A stretch of DNA of 64,000 bases from Poecilobothrus nobilitatus (Eukaryota > Arthropoda > Insecta > Diptera > Dolichopodidae): contig OX352773.1 of the NCBI GenBank assembly GCA_947095535.1, positions 169,582,438-169,646,437 of the forward strand, read 5' to 3'. Positions 23,830-35,423 of this stretch are shown in pieces. Positions within the stretch are counted from its first letter, which is position 1. Every line of letters starts with the position of its first letter. The notes beneath the pieces are model-generated. The model was not told where the DNA came from, made no database searches, and saw only the letters and a list, made by a program, of their open reading frames with translations. A program made the translations under genes and the position numbers.

Positions 23830-24531
23830 AGGATCGGGGAATTTATGTCGATTTTCAAAATATCGACTCGCAAAATGTCGACTCCCAAAATGTCGATTTC
23901 AAAATGTCGACTCTTAAAATGTCGATGAAAAAAATGTCGACTAAAAAAATGTCGGCTTGGATAAAATGTTGACTTTCAAAATGTAGCTTACCATAAAATC
24001 CCTGCTAATTCAGAATCTCACGTACACATATATATAAATATTCCGTAAAAAGCGTATAATAGTAATTTTGTAACTAACTCCAAAATTCCTTTCAATTAAT
24101 TTGGTTTATATAAATATGTCTACAACAATAACACATTAAATAGTGGGGCTGCTGCGCCCAAATCCCCCCTAAACAAATTATTGAAACCTTGATTTTAAAT
24201 ACCACTCGAAAATCCTTTCTACCTATTTTTTTAAGCACACAAGTACTTTAAAACAAAGCTACCGCGCTCAAACTCCCGCTAAATAATTTATTGAAACACT
24301 GATTTTGAAATCGACTCTAAATTTCTTGCTAAGTATTTTCCACAGAAACATTTCAACAGCAAAGCATGTTAAAAATCTATTTAAAAACTAAAATACACAA
24401 TTTTCTACATAAAATTAAAAATTGACATTTTAGGAGTCGACGTTTTGGGAATCGATATTTTGAAAGTCGACATTTAACGAGTTGACATTTTGGGAGTCGA
24501 CATTTTGAAAATCGACATAAGCTTCTAATCT
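23830..24531. mobile_element. Foldback-type element with repetitive arms (AAAATGTCGACTCC type), 702 bp
   Basis: The left arm (23845-24000) holds about eight units of AAAATGTCGACTCCC and variants. The right arm (about 24415-24520) holds the same units inverted. The two outer arm ends share TTATGTCGATTTTCAAAAT. The middle has core modules: 'aaaatccctgctaattcagaatctcacgtacacata...tattccgtaaaaagcgtat' and 'cccctaaacaaattattgaaaccttgattttaaata', the same as in the 61262 element. The flanks TCTAGCGCT (23821-23829) and TCTAGCTCT (24532-24540) are a 9-bp target duplication with one mismatch, consistent with the interrupted F3 copy. It has no coding sequence. Confidence 0.75.
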
Positions 24532-24600
24532 TCTAGCTCTATAATGGGTAGGAATAAGACCCCATAAAGATATCTAGAATAGTAAATTTAGGTACGCCAA

Positions 24601-26494
24601 GTCATATTTTAATTAATGCCAAAATAAACAAGAATAAGAATACATAAATGGTTGTCTATATGTTCTTTCGGAAAAGGATCGATTATATTTTTAATTCAAA
24701 CCAGATAAATTACAACCACACACGAAAATTAAATATTGCGTTGAATGCATAATCCTGAGCTTGAACTCAAGTCACAGTTTTTGTGCTTGAACTTTTTAGT
24801 TTTTGTTTGATTTGAAAAAGTGATATTTGAGTTGGAGCTATATTTTATGCATTCGACCCATTAACTGGTATCTAATATGTATGTACATGTATAGTATGTA
24901 ATATTACAAAATAATAATACATAATATAATACTAAGATTTATGCGAAGAATATATTTAGGCTAGAGTTGAAACCTCGTACAGATGTTTTAAATAAATAAG
25001 CCAAAATAGGCAAACTGTAATTTAAATTTCAAATAAATCTCGATGTCATAAAAAACTCGATTGTCCATTTGTCTTTTTAATAAGTCAAAAAGGGAAAGAA
25101 TCTTAAATTTAAAACTTCCTGGACTACATATTTAGCCATTTAGCCATGCATCTCATCCTATTTTAATTATTTTTGCTATATTTTTTTTTTTTAAATCATG
25201 GCACAACGGTATTTTCCTGGCCTTTTTGTGTAAGGTAATAAAAAAAAACAAAAAAAAAAATTATAATATTAGCGCAATATTTAATTTTTGTTTTCTCTTA
25301 TTAAAATTTCAAATAAATTGCAAACTTTTTCTAATGCATCATTGCAAAAAAACTTTTTTTTTTGTTATTTTTGTCAAACAATAGGAAACATTTTCTTTTT
25401 TTTTTTTGCATTTCGTTAACAGTTAGATGCTTAGATTGATTACAAAAACAAAATTTATGTTGGAAAAGGTTGAAAAAGAGAAAAAAGTTTGACAGAATAT
25501 TTTTAAAATAAATCAGGGTGTTCCATTATTTTTTCCATTTTCCGTTTTTTTTTTTTTTTTTTTGTTGCTCTAATTATTTTGTGGAAGAAGAAGTTTTAGC
25601 GGGAAATTAACTGTGTGATACGATTGATTTGCTTTAATAGAGAAATGAACTCAAGTGAATAATTGTGGAAATTGTTAAAAAACTTTTTAAATAGGTAAAA
25701 AAAAAACAAGAATACCTATTTTGTAAATTAAAAAGAATTTTTAAAGTGTGATTTATATTCAATGTTTATAAATTCCTATTATCATTTTTTTAAGGGAAAT
25801 AAATCTGTAAGTTTATATTAATGAAAGACATTTTCATTATATTGTTATTTACTAACTTATTTTATTTGATTTATTTAGAATATTATTTATTGTTATTTAA
25901 TATATAGGTACTTTTATTTTTACTTTAAAAATATCCGTTAATTACTTTAAATATAAATTTTCAATTTTAATTGTACTTTCAAAAGACAATATCTTAATTT
26001 ATATTAACTACAATTTAAAATCAAATAATCTTTTGTAATATCAATTATGTAAAATTTCATTATTATGTAAACATTTTTAAAAATTTTGACAAAATAAAAA
26101 AACTAATGTCAATAGAAAAACAATAGCTGTATCTATATACAGGGTATCCAAAAGTCGAAGGTGACGAAGAAAGAGATGATAAAGGAGATAGAAACAAACA
26201 AACAAAACTTTCCAGAGAAGGGATTTATTCTTAACAATTTCGGAAATAACGGTCTTCAAAGTATTTTCATATACATATATTGTAATTTATATTCCATATT
26301 ACATTTTTTAATAAAATTTCAATGAAACACAAGGTAATATTTATTTTTTTCGAAAAAAGTAAAAGATACCATAAAAATGATGATAATAAAATACTTGTAT
26401 TAATAATGGTTTGGTGGTAGGTTCGAAGATAGGCTCCTGAAAAAGTTAGATTTTTTCTATTTATAACCGTACTTTTTAGTTTATTTTAAAAATA
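24601..26494. other. Gene-free AT-rich stretch
   Basis: Poly-T tracts near 25180, 25350, 25400 and 25545-25563. A weak phrase near 24750-24860 has repeated 'tgagcttgaactcaag' and 'gtgcttgaactttt'. Otherwise nothing stands out and I see no gene. Confidence 0.55.
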
Positions 26495-26557
26495 CGGGTA
26501 TTAAGATTTGTACGGGTATTTGTGAGATGACATGAATAACTGTATTCTTCCTCGTTT
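26495..26557 (-). repeat. 5'-end fragment of family H1
   Basis: On the minus strand it reads AACGAGGAAGAATACAGTTA and then, after a short stretch, AAATACCCGTAC, the start of the H1 element. Only the first 60 or so bases are recognisable. A second CGGGTAT lies a little further in (near 26496). Confidence 0.6.
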
Positions 26558-26919
26558 TTTCTCCGATTTCTTCATGCAAATTGCATTGAAAATATTTCAT
26601 TAAATAACATTAAGGTTTAACTATAATTCTCTGTTAATTTGAAAAAAATGATTATGCGGTCAATTTGATTAAAATTTATTAAGACACTAAACAAATTAAT
26701 GATTAAAAATTAATGGTAAAAGAATAAAAGCAGCTACAAAACCATTGAAGCCGATTTTTTTGTAAATCGCCGGTTACCCTAATAAAAATTTTGTTTTTCC
26801 AGAATACAGGAAAATTTTTATTAACAACTTAGAAGAAATAGCAGTTCCTTTACCTTTTACCGTTACCTAAAAATATGCAAAAAACTGATTTAAAAAAAAA
26901 GATAGTAATTAATTTTGAG

Positions 26920-27070
26920 AAGGGGCTTCCGCGGCCTAATGGTTAAAGACGTGGTTTATTAACCGAGGGAGTGCGGGTTCAAATGCTGCATAGCTAGCAA
27001 ATTTTATTAATTGAAAACAAATCCCCCTTGCTATCAAATATAGCGTAAATATAAAATATATAATATAAAT
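26920..27070 (+). mobile_element. tRNA-like SINE, third type of head
   Basis: The head reads GGCCTAATGGTTAAAGACG (box A-like), TTATTAACCGAGGGAGTG and GCGGGTTCAAATGCTGC (box B-like). The body has CCCCCTTGCTATCAAATATA and fades into ATATAAAATA repeats. The head and the TTATTAACCGAG segment resemble the minus-strand copy at 16262-16440. A genuine tRNA is unlikely because the acceptor arms do not pair. Confidence 0.6.
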
Positions 27071-27284
27071 AAAATAAATAATATTAGTGTATAATTTAAT
27101 AATAGTATTCGATCTATAATTGCCTTATAGCCGATGGTTTTGTAATATTGCAATATCCCATGTGATTTGTAATATTCATATAAATAAAGAAATAATTAAT
27201 GATACGTATTTTCGGAACCGTTACGTCATGAAGTAATGTTATATGATGACGTCATAACGTAACTGCCCCCCCCCCCCTAAAGGA

Positions 27285-27500
27285 AAGTTTTCTCGAAAAG
27301 CCATTAATACTTAATGTGTAAGCTTTAATTTTTGCCTTTTATTTTAAAAAAAATTTGTACGGGTGTCTAAAAATTAACATATTTTAATTTTAATTTATAA
27401 CACCTAATAGGTCTTAAACAAGAGGAGGTACAAAATAAAATTTCGGAGTCAACTTCAAACTCAAGACTCTAACTAAAAACATGACGAAAACATAATGACA
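27285..27500 (+). mobile_element. Family F3 fragment, copy d
   Basis: The middle part of F3: TAAGCTTTAATTTTTGCCTT, then TTGTACGGGTGTCTAAAAAT, 'ttataacacctaataggtcttaaacaagaggaggtacaaa' and 'ctcaagactctaactaaaaacatg'. It matches the section between leader and central block in other copies. It lacks both ends and is followed directly by the minisatellite at 27535. A C-run of about eleven bases precedes it (near 27260). Confidence 0.55.
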
Positions 27501-27534
27501 CATAAAAAAAAAAGTCTAAAGGATCAGAATTAAG

Positions 27535-28020
27535 AATCTAAAGAATTAAGCTCAGAAAAACAAAGTTAAAGATTACAGAGAAAAAAATTAACAAAACTGA
27601 AATAAAATTATTAAAAATAAATTAATTAAAATTCAGAAAATTAAATTAAAAGTTTAGAGAAAAAAAAGTAAAAAAATTTGAAATAAAATTTTTAAAACTC
27701 ATAATTACGCCTCCAAAGTTCAGACAATCAAATAAAAAATTGAGAGAGAAAAAAAATAAAAAAAAATGAAATGAGGTTATCAAAAATAAATTAACTAAGA
27801 ATAACGTCCCTAAAGCCCAGATAATAAAATTTAAAGTTCAGATAATAAAAAAGGGGAAAAAAAAATAAATAAAATTATTAATAATACATTCATACAAACC
27901 CAGAATTTCGTCTCAAAGTTCAGAATATAAAATTTAAAGTTTAGGCAGAAAAGAAGTAAAAAACGCTAAAATAGCTCATTAAATCAAATTTAAATTTTAG
28001 AAAGAAAATAATACTGGGTT
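27535..28020. repeat. Degenerate AT-rich minisatellite, unit about 110-120 bp
   Basis: Four to five diverged units repeat the order AAAGTTCAGATAATAAAAT, TAAAGTTTAGAGAGAAAAAA, GTAAAAAAATTTGAAATAAA, ATTATTAAAAATAAATTAA and ATTACGCCTCC. It lies inside F3-like sequence (27285-27500 before, 28130-28510 after) and may have grown from a short internal tract of that element. Confidence 0.55.
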
Positions 28021-28129
28021 TAAATTTGTTTTTTATAATATTTTGTCCCTAAACTTTAAATTTAATTCTCTGGACATTAATGCAATAGCATATCACTGGC
28101 AATTTAAATAAAAATAGGTATTTTAATAC

Positions 28130-28510
28130 TAAATAAACAATCGAGATTTTTCTTTTAGAATTTGTAAAAATTTGTACAGGTGGTGTCTAAGTTACATGTG
28201 TCTAAAACTAACAAATTTTCAATTTATAACTCCTACTATCACAGAAAATGGTGGTCCAAAGAAATTTGTTGAGCTAAATATTTCTTTTCTCAAAATTTGT
28301 AACTTAACGAACTTCTCGCAAAGTTCTATTTAAAAGCATGTCGGAGTTATGAAATAAGTAACATCTTGGAAAATTTGTTGAAATGTTTTGATTTCGCTGT
28401 AGCTCCGTAACACGTGTGGCAAATTAAAAAAGTTTGTTCTATAATATTAAAATTTTGACAGATCCGTGGTTAAAATGTCATTTTCTATACATTTTTTATA
28501 TTTTCTAGAA
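28130..28510 (+). mobile_element. Family F3 fragment, copy e
   Basis: It has the F3 phrases TTTGTACAGGTGGTGTCTAA, 'ttacatgtgtctaaaactaacaaattttcaatttataactcc', 'ttctcaaaatttgtaac' and the central block CTGTAGCTCCGTAACACGTG (near 28399-28418) with 'ttctataat...gacagatccgtggttaaaatgtcattt'. It overlaps copy d in content, so this is a second F3 insertion or a duplication of one. The leader and terminal hairpin are missing. Confidence 0.55.
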
Positions 28511-29650
28511 AATTAGATAGATTAAAAATTAGATTGAAGAATAAATAAAAATCCTAAATAAAATTAAAAATAAAAAAAAATTTTTAAGTTTTTAACATTT
28601 TAAAAATAAATTCAGAAAATAAAATATTATTACTTTTAATAAATTATATTTTTTCATTATAACACACACACAGCCCTTTTTAACACAATTAATGTTAAAT
28701 TTTCAAACGAACTGTAAAATATAAAAAAAATATTTACAAAACACTTCAAAAATTCAAATTTAAAATTATATTCGTTTAGTCTGATATTAAAAATTAAATT
28801 TTTTTTTAGCGCTTATTAAAAAATAAGCATGTAACTAGGCAATATCTAGTTAAAATTTAAAATAGTTATTTTCATTTCATTATTAATCTTTAGAGATGAA
28901 TTGGTTCAAGATATCAAATGCAATCTATATGAAAAATTTCCTGCAAGAGATGACCACCAATTTATATTATCTGAAAATTTTATTATGTAACTTTATACTA
29001 CATAATATCCGTTATAATAACCTAACAACATTTTGAAATTCTTCAAAAAATATAATTTTAATCATAATTAAAAGTAAATATTTTTCACATAAACTCTAGC
29101 TTCTCTTCAATTGTCGAATAAATCTTTCGCCTTTTTTTTTCACATACATATAAACACAATATTGTGTATATAATATTACACTTAAAACTTTAAGTGTGCT
29201 CTTCAAAGTATGCAATTTAAACAAGTAGGTAGGTTTATGTGAAATCAAAAACTATTTTCAATGAATCTATATATATAATATAATAAATATAAAGAAAAAT
29301 AACTGTATTTTCAAAAGTTCATAATGTTTAATATCTTATTTTCCGGGAATTTAGAATACAAGAAAAACGAACTTAAAGTTTAGAATAAAAAAAAAAATTT
29401 TCATGAATTTTTAAATTTATTATACGGTGTTGCTATGTGCAATTTGTTACTACGAACAGATTATCACCAAAAAATAAATCAAAACGAAACATCATGAAAT
29501 ATATAAATTGGTTTTTTAGTACAAATACATACTTATGCGTAACTGTACTATTTGACGAATAGAAAAAAAAATTATATTAACAGCGTCTTATAAATTTGAA
29601 ATGCACTGTAATAGAATATATAGATTTTAACTTAACTAAAAATGTTTTCT
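28511..29650. other. Gene-free AT-rich stretch
   Basis: AT-rich with no supported frame, element end or RNA gene. ACACACAC near 28664 and short TATA runs are the only simple repeats. Confidence 0.55.
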
Positions 29651-30325
29651 AAACCAGACAGAAAATCAAAGGTTGAAAATCAAAGGTTTTAAGAGGCGCA
29701 TGTTTACCACCTTTTCAACAGAGTACAGTTTAGAATTGTGGTTTTAGAACTGTGACTTGCGTCAAAATTTGTAAATTTTCTTAGAATTTTATATGCAAGA
29801 ACAAATTGTGGAAAATAAAGAGACATACTGTCTTCAATTTTAAGGAAACTCTATACATAATTAGAAAAATCCATTAAACGCATGTAAAATTATAATGTTG
29901 AGCTTGATTTTTTTGAGTTTTATATTGAAAAAGTTTGTGCAGGTGCCTAAGTTACATTGTGTCTTTAAGTAGAAAATTTTCAATTTGTAACGCTTACTTC
30001 TACTTAAAGAGAATGGTGGTTCAAGATAATTTGCGAATGTAACTTATGCTAAATTTCTTTTCTCAAAATTGTAAAGTTCTAACTAAAATCATGTAGTAGT
30101 TATGAAGGAAGAAACATTTTGCAAAATTTGGTTTGGATATTGCTGTAACTGCGTAACGCGTGTAGCTACTTAAAAAAGGTGTTCTACAACATTTAATTTT
30201 TGACAGATCTACCCTTGGTTAAAATGTCATTTTTATATATTAAATGGTGTAGAAGTTTTGTTAAGAAAATGACGAATGGACGCATGGACAAATGGGCAAA
30301 CCCAAAATTTAATAATAAGTAAAAT
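29651..30325 (+). mobile_element. Family F3 Helentron/DINE-like element, copy f
   Basis: It starts AACCAGACAGAAAATCAAAG, with the 13-base GAAAATCAAAGGT phrase doubled. It continues through 'gaattgtgg...actgtgacttgcgtcaaaatttg', 'gcttaatttt', TTTGTGCAGGTGCCTAAGTT, the central block GCTGTAACTGCGTAACGCGT with AGCTACTTAAAAAAG (30138-30175) and the tail GACGAATGGACGCATGGACA (30269-30288). It is diverged from the consensus and non-coding. Confidence 0.65.
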
Positions 30326-31457
30326 TTTTAAAACAAATATTTACTTTTGCATTAAAATCATATTTGATGACTTGGGGAAAATAATCTGAAAAGTACTTGA
30401 AAAGAATGTATGCATTTAGAATGAAGGGAATATTCTTAGAAATTAAGTATTGTAAACAAGAAAATACAATAATATTTGAATACTTAGGAAGCATATGAAC
30501 CTTAACAAGCTTACTTACAATTTTATATATAGAAAAAAAAAATTATGATAAGCTTCTCTTTCATGCATCATCAATGTATCTAATAAATTATTTAACTGTA
30601 ACTATTCTAAAATACAAATACTTTTAACCTTTTTAAGCGGTAATTATTATTTTTGAAGAAATGATTTTACTTTATTACATATATTTTGTATTCATATTTA
30701 AGTTATTATTTTACTTTTTTTATATTTACATTGCACCGACAGGAATATAAAGCTGACATTTATTTAGAATATTTAACATAGGTGCTAACACTTGAAAATG
30801 AACTTAAAATTGGATAATTAAAAGTGAAAAAAAAAAATATTTTTCGATACAGATACGAACGATACGAAGGATTTCAGTTTTTCATTGATTTCATTGATTT
30901 CGTATGATTTTTTATTTTAAAAATTATTTTAAAACTTTATCGACTTACCACATTATTGCAACACCAATTCGCAATCAAAAATTACTTTTCTCATCATCGT
31001 ATAGATATTATAATAGTAACATATCTTTATTACAATCCTAATTATAAATAAATATGTATAAAAAGGAATATGTTTATGTGTATGTTATAGGTTTATACAA
31101 AAATCAGAAAAAAACTTTTATATTGAAAGAAGATTATTATTTTTTTTTTTTTCAAATATAAGGGTTTTTAACGATTTAAGTATATACTTAAAATAATATA
31201 CGTAAGAGTATGTAATAAATATAGAATCCTTTATATAGGAATCTAATTTACTATAACGATGAAAATTTTCTTTTTTAGATTTATTTTTTCAATAATATAA
31301 TATTTATATCATTTTTCAAACGTCTATACACAATATACAAATATTATGATACTCGTATATATAATAATAATTAACAAATAATAGTTTGAAAGCATTTGAA
31401 AAAGCAAACATTTTCTATATCATATCATAATTAATGAATGTTTTATACGATTGTAAC
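30326..31457. other. Gene-free AT-rich stretch
   Basis: No supported gene. A GATACGAACGATACGAAGGA phrase (near 30850-30870) and a TTTCATTGATTTCATTGATT doublet (near 30883-30902) are small local duplications. The rest is AT-rich with poly-T near 31140. Confidence 0.55.
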
Positions 31458-33224
31458 GGCTCGGTGAATTAACGCAAAAGGAATTAAAGCCCCAAAAAAG
31501 AAATGCAATAAAACCCTAAAATTTGAATGGAAATTTGGGACTTTATTTCCAATGAAATAAAATACCAATATTTAGGGCTTTATTTCCAATGAAATAAGAC
31601 GCCAATATTTGGGGCTTTATTTCCAAATGAAATAAGACCCCTATTTTGGGTATTTTTTTATTATTTGGGGTTTTATTTAATTTTTTTTTTCGGGCTTTAT
31701 AACATAATGAAATAACACCCCAAAAATTTAAATAAAATAAAACCTCAAAAATAAGTATTAAAGCTTTATTTCACCTTTGTAAAATTACAATTTTCATCAA
31801 TGGTTGTTGTATAAATTAAAGTAGAAAAAATATGAACTAAAGTCAAATTTTTTTATATTAAAGCGCATAACTTTGATCTTGAAAGTGATCGCGCCGCAGT
31901 ATTCACGCACATCCTTCTATATTTCGTTTTATTTTTTAGTAAATTTATAAATTAATGAATATAATTAATTAATTTTCCCTTTTTCCAGAAGTTTTAACAA
32001 AAATTTTGAAAGGCTTTGTAAAATATCTGGAAAAAGAAATATATTCCCTTTTTCCAGAATATTTATTTACTAGTAAAAAAGCCCGTCATACGACGGGTAT
32101 AAATAAAAGAATGTAGCTTTTGTGAAAGTTTCCTCAATTTAATTTTAGTAAATTTATTCAAATACATATTATGTAAAAAAATTGTGAAAAAACGTACCTA
32201 CATTTTATTCCTTTTTATTTATCTCTTAGGTACTTTTTTAAGTCAATTTAATTGCTTTATTTTTAAGTCAATTTGATCTTTGAATATCTGTCAGTAGTAG
32301 TGAGTTAGTTCTTATGAAAGTACTGCTTAAAAAAAAGGAGAAAACAAGAGAAAGAACACTAAATTAGGTACTGGTTTTATTTTTTTTTAATTTTACATTT
32401 TTACAGTAGCCCTTACAGTAGTCTATAAGTATATACAGTCTATAATATAAAACATTCTGAATTTTTTTTTGTTTGTTTATGTTTCCCGTCCATACATATA
32501 AATATAATTGTTGGTATTAAAAAATAATGAACTATAACTACATACATAGTATACTCATACATTCATTCATATTCATCCATATTATTGTTTGAACTTCTGA
32601 TTCTGACATTGTATTAGGTATATTATATGGTGGCAAAATCCAAATCCTCCAAAGCCTTTAATTTATACACTGCCTTGTTTTTTCTTTCTTTTCATAACAT
32701 TTGTTAAATTAACATTTAACATAACAGTAGGGCATGCTAATCAGCAGCAGCAACAGCTTGTCTCTTATTATATTTAGGTACGTATATATGAGATTTTGAA
32801 TTAAGAGGGCGATTAAAAGAGAGGAGGTGGCAAACTTATGTATTATTTATTATGAAAATCGACAAAATGTTATTCTAATATTTTAGTACAGTAGTAAGTA
32901 CTATAAACACTTGCACATTTGTAATTTTTGTTCTGAAAAACTAAAACTTCAAGCTATTGAAAACAAGGGTAATAGGTACAAATAGTTTTGGGACGTTATT
33001 TCATTTTTATTTTGGGATGTTATTTCACAATGAAATAAAGCCCCAAATTAATGAAAAATAGGGATGTTAATTCATTTTTGTTTAGGGCTTTATTTCACTT
33101 CTGTTGGGCTTTATTTCATTTTTGTTTTGAATTCATAATGAATTAATACCCCAAAATGGGCAATATGGGATTTTATTTAATTTTTTTTTTGGCTTTAATT
33201 CCTTGGGCGTTAATTCACGAAGCC
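31458..33224. mobile_element. Large foldback-type element (AGGAATTAAAGCCC type), 1767 bp, with nested insertion
   Basis: The terminal inverted repeats are about 34 bp: left GGCTCGGTGAATTAACGCAA then AAGGAATTAAAGCCC, right (reverse strand) GGCTTCGTGAATTAACGCCC then AAGGAATTAAAGCC. Flanks GATTGTAAC (31449-31457) and GTTTGTAAC (33225-33233) form a 9-bp target duplication with one change. Both arms (31480-31760 and about 33000-33200) are arrays of GGGGCTTTATTTCC and GGAAATAAAGCCCC units in both orientations, able to fold on themselves. The middle has core-module pieces (CCCTTTTTCCAGAATATTTA near 32045; GAGATTTTGAATTAAGAGGG near 32790). A Helitron-like sequence interrupts it at 32070. No transposase is seen. 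Confidence 0.8.
32070..32793 (-). mobile_element. Helitron-like element with canonical 3' end, nested in the foldback element
   Basis: On the minus strand the 3' end reads CCCGTC-gtat-GACGGG (32082-32097), then CTTTTTTA, then CTAG (32070-32073), followed by T. A GC hairpin 8 nt before CTAG and a T after it is the textbook Helitron terminus. The 5' end is less certain: a TCTCATATATACG start preceded by A lies at 32793, just where the foldback core resumes, giving about 724 bp. No Rep/helicase is encoded, so it is non-autonomous. The 3' end is strongly supported; the 5' end is a guess. Confidence 0.7.
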
Positions 33225-33233
33225 GTTTGTAAC

Positions 33234-34730
33234 TATATATTTGAACATATAGCTATATGAAGCTACAGCTTCGTGAAATATTTTTAACCTATTTTTCAAT
33301 ATTTATCATTACAGTATAATTAAAATTTTTCCTAAATAATGCAAATAAAAATTATCCTCGTTCATTATCATTTTCATTATCACCATTGTAATCATATAGT
33401 CATCATCATCATAAATATGATTAAGTATAGTTTATTTAAAAATATATATTTAAATAAAGAAAAGGGTTACTTTATAAATATTTATATGTCAATACAACAA
33501 TAGTTTACACTTTTATCGAGTCAATTTTAATTATATAATATACAAAAAAAAAAAAATTTTTTTTTAACTATTCGAGAATTTTAAAATTCATTTTAATCCT
33601 GTATGATGACGTCCTTAATCGAATATCATACTCCAATTGTTCAAAATACCAGATAATTAAAAAACAAAACATGTTTTTGTATTTTAGTGTACCTAGCTGA
33701 GAAATCCAGCCAATGGTGTAGTAGTACAAACACTTTTCTTTTATTCGAAGTGGATTAAGGTTTAAAATTTGACTGGGTCATATGGATTATAATAAAATAC
33801 AAAACAAATAAAACAGTAAGGCGGTGGAACCCACTTATTAATACTTTGCACCTGAAAAATTCAAATTAAATTAAAAATTCATAAGTTATTTTAGTAAGGT
33901 AGTTAATATAAACTCTTGTGCCGCAGCTACCTGCTGCCAGTCATCTCCCCTTCTTCGCTTATTAAACTCTATCTGCCTTATGCAATTTGTACAAACTTTT
34001 AAGTTTCTTGGTTTATTAGTTTCGGAGATGATAGGTTTATAAATCTTTTGAATGTGTCTTGGGACCTACCTGAAGTGCCATTTCTCTTCACCTCAAATTT
34101 CAGAGACATAAGGGAATATAATGAGGCATACTTGTACAAAATATATACTTAAAATATATATATACAAAATGTGCCCAATACTTTAGGTGTAGAGTGTAAT
34201 AACTGTATATATAATAATAATTAATATCATATTATTGCAATATATTTATAATAAAAATAATTTTTGCATAAAGCAATAGATGGCACAGAAATAAAAATAT
34301 TTACGTTTCAATTTTGTAAAATAGCTACAGCCGAGTAATCAAAGGCTTAGTGAAACTAATGATTCCAAAAACTGAAGCTTTGTTAATTATGAATCATGGG
34401 TTTTTGGATATCCTATTATCCTCTTATATGAGTGGAAAAGAGCTAACAACAATAAAAAATTCATTATCACTGTATCAGCTTTTATTATTAGTATTAGTAA
34501 GTAGTTATTATTTACTATAGTCAAGGCCATCAGTAGCTTATAATATACAGTAGTGTATAGCCAATTTGTATTTTAAAGAATTAACTGTTGCAATCAATAA
34601 GAGTAACAACACGGCCGAATATTTAGAGTAGCAGCTGCGGTACAAATTAACTTTACAAACCAATTTTAATAAACATTTGTGATTGTATTCGCCAATGAAT
34701 CTGCAATGCTTTTAAAAAATATTTAAATTA
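33234..34730. other. Mostly gene-free stretch with a locally protein-like patch
   Basis: The sequence is AT-rich with ATCATC-type simple repeats near 33385-33415 and poly-A/T near 33545. The 33890-34105 patch has higher GC and is described separately. No transposon family copy is visible. Confidence 0.5.
33890..34105 (-). pseudogene. Possible exon or decayed coding remnant, unidentified
   Basis: On the minus strand one frame stays open for about 60 codons and reads as plausible protein, for example VCTNCIRQIEFNKRRRGDDW followed by QQVAAAQEF, in a patch of clearly higher GC than its surroundings. Upstream in another frame is NGTSGRSQDTFKRFI, so a frameshift or splice may separate the two. A CAG|GTAGCT sequence within the patch could be a splice donor. 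I do not recognise the family. It could be a host exon, a gene fragment or part of an old retroelement. Confidence 0.3.
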
Positions 34731-35423
34731 AGACGAGCAAGAGTACAGTAGAGTAGACTATGTCAACTCTGGGATACCCGTATAAACGTAATATATCCTG
34801 TTTCTATAGAACTTGATCATCTTTTAAACAATTTCAGTTGTTTTAGTACCGATGTTATAACTACCGAGATATATTTATGTAAATTTTAAATACCTAGCTT
34901 CAATAGACACTGAGTTATTTTCATTTAAACAGAGCAGTTGTATGGCAACTACCCGAACCAGTCGCACCACCACAACCAAATTTTACAGAAGTTGTTGCCA
35001 TAAAACTCGATCATCTTTTGTAAGCCTGAACCAGCTGCTGTAGACCAACCAAAGTTTACAAAAGTTTTTGGCATTAAACTCGACACCTCGTCGCAATTTT
35101 AGATGCCTAGCTTCAATAGACACTGAGTTATATCCATTTAAAGAAAAAAGTTGTATGGCAGCTACTCGAACCCGGCGGCCGAAAAAGCTGGATTTAAATA
35201 GCAAAGCTAACAATTTTGCAAAAGTGACTTAAAAAAAATTTCAGCCTCTTAGCTCTTTATTTTTTGGGTTACCGTGCGGACGGACGCACGGACATAATCG
35301 ACTCAGAATTCGATTCTGAATCGATCCATACCTTTGATACTATATCTAGGTCGACTCCTTTAAGGTGTCACAAACGTAATGGTAAATTTATGATACCCTG
35401 GAACATAGTTCATACGAGTATAA
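34731..35423 (+). mobile_element. Family H2 Helentron/DINE-like element, copy b
   Basis: It begins AGACGAGCAAGAGTACAGTA, then GTCAACTCTGGGATACCCGT. The interior shows repeated AAACTCGATCATCTTTTG and GTTGTATGGCAGCTACTCGA phrases. The tail has CGTGCGGACGGACGCACGGA (35273-35292) and ends in the hairpin GATACC-ctgGAACATAGTTC-atacGAGTATAA. It is about 120 bp longer than copy a because an internal block (about 34915-35095, 'ccaccacaaccaaattttacagaagttgttgccataaaac') is partly duplicated. A minus-strand 76-codon frame here is a by-product. Confidence 0.75.

Noticed and set aside
23850..24000. A CRISPR array, because of regularly spaced AAAATGTCGACTCC units
   Set aside because: Units are about 16 bp with almost no spacer, the array is mirrored at the other end of the same element, and the surroundings are those of a eukaryotic genome.
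34983..35213. A 76-codon minus-strand frame
   Set aside because: It lies inside the non-coding H2 element and is broken in the other copies.
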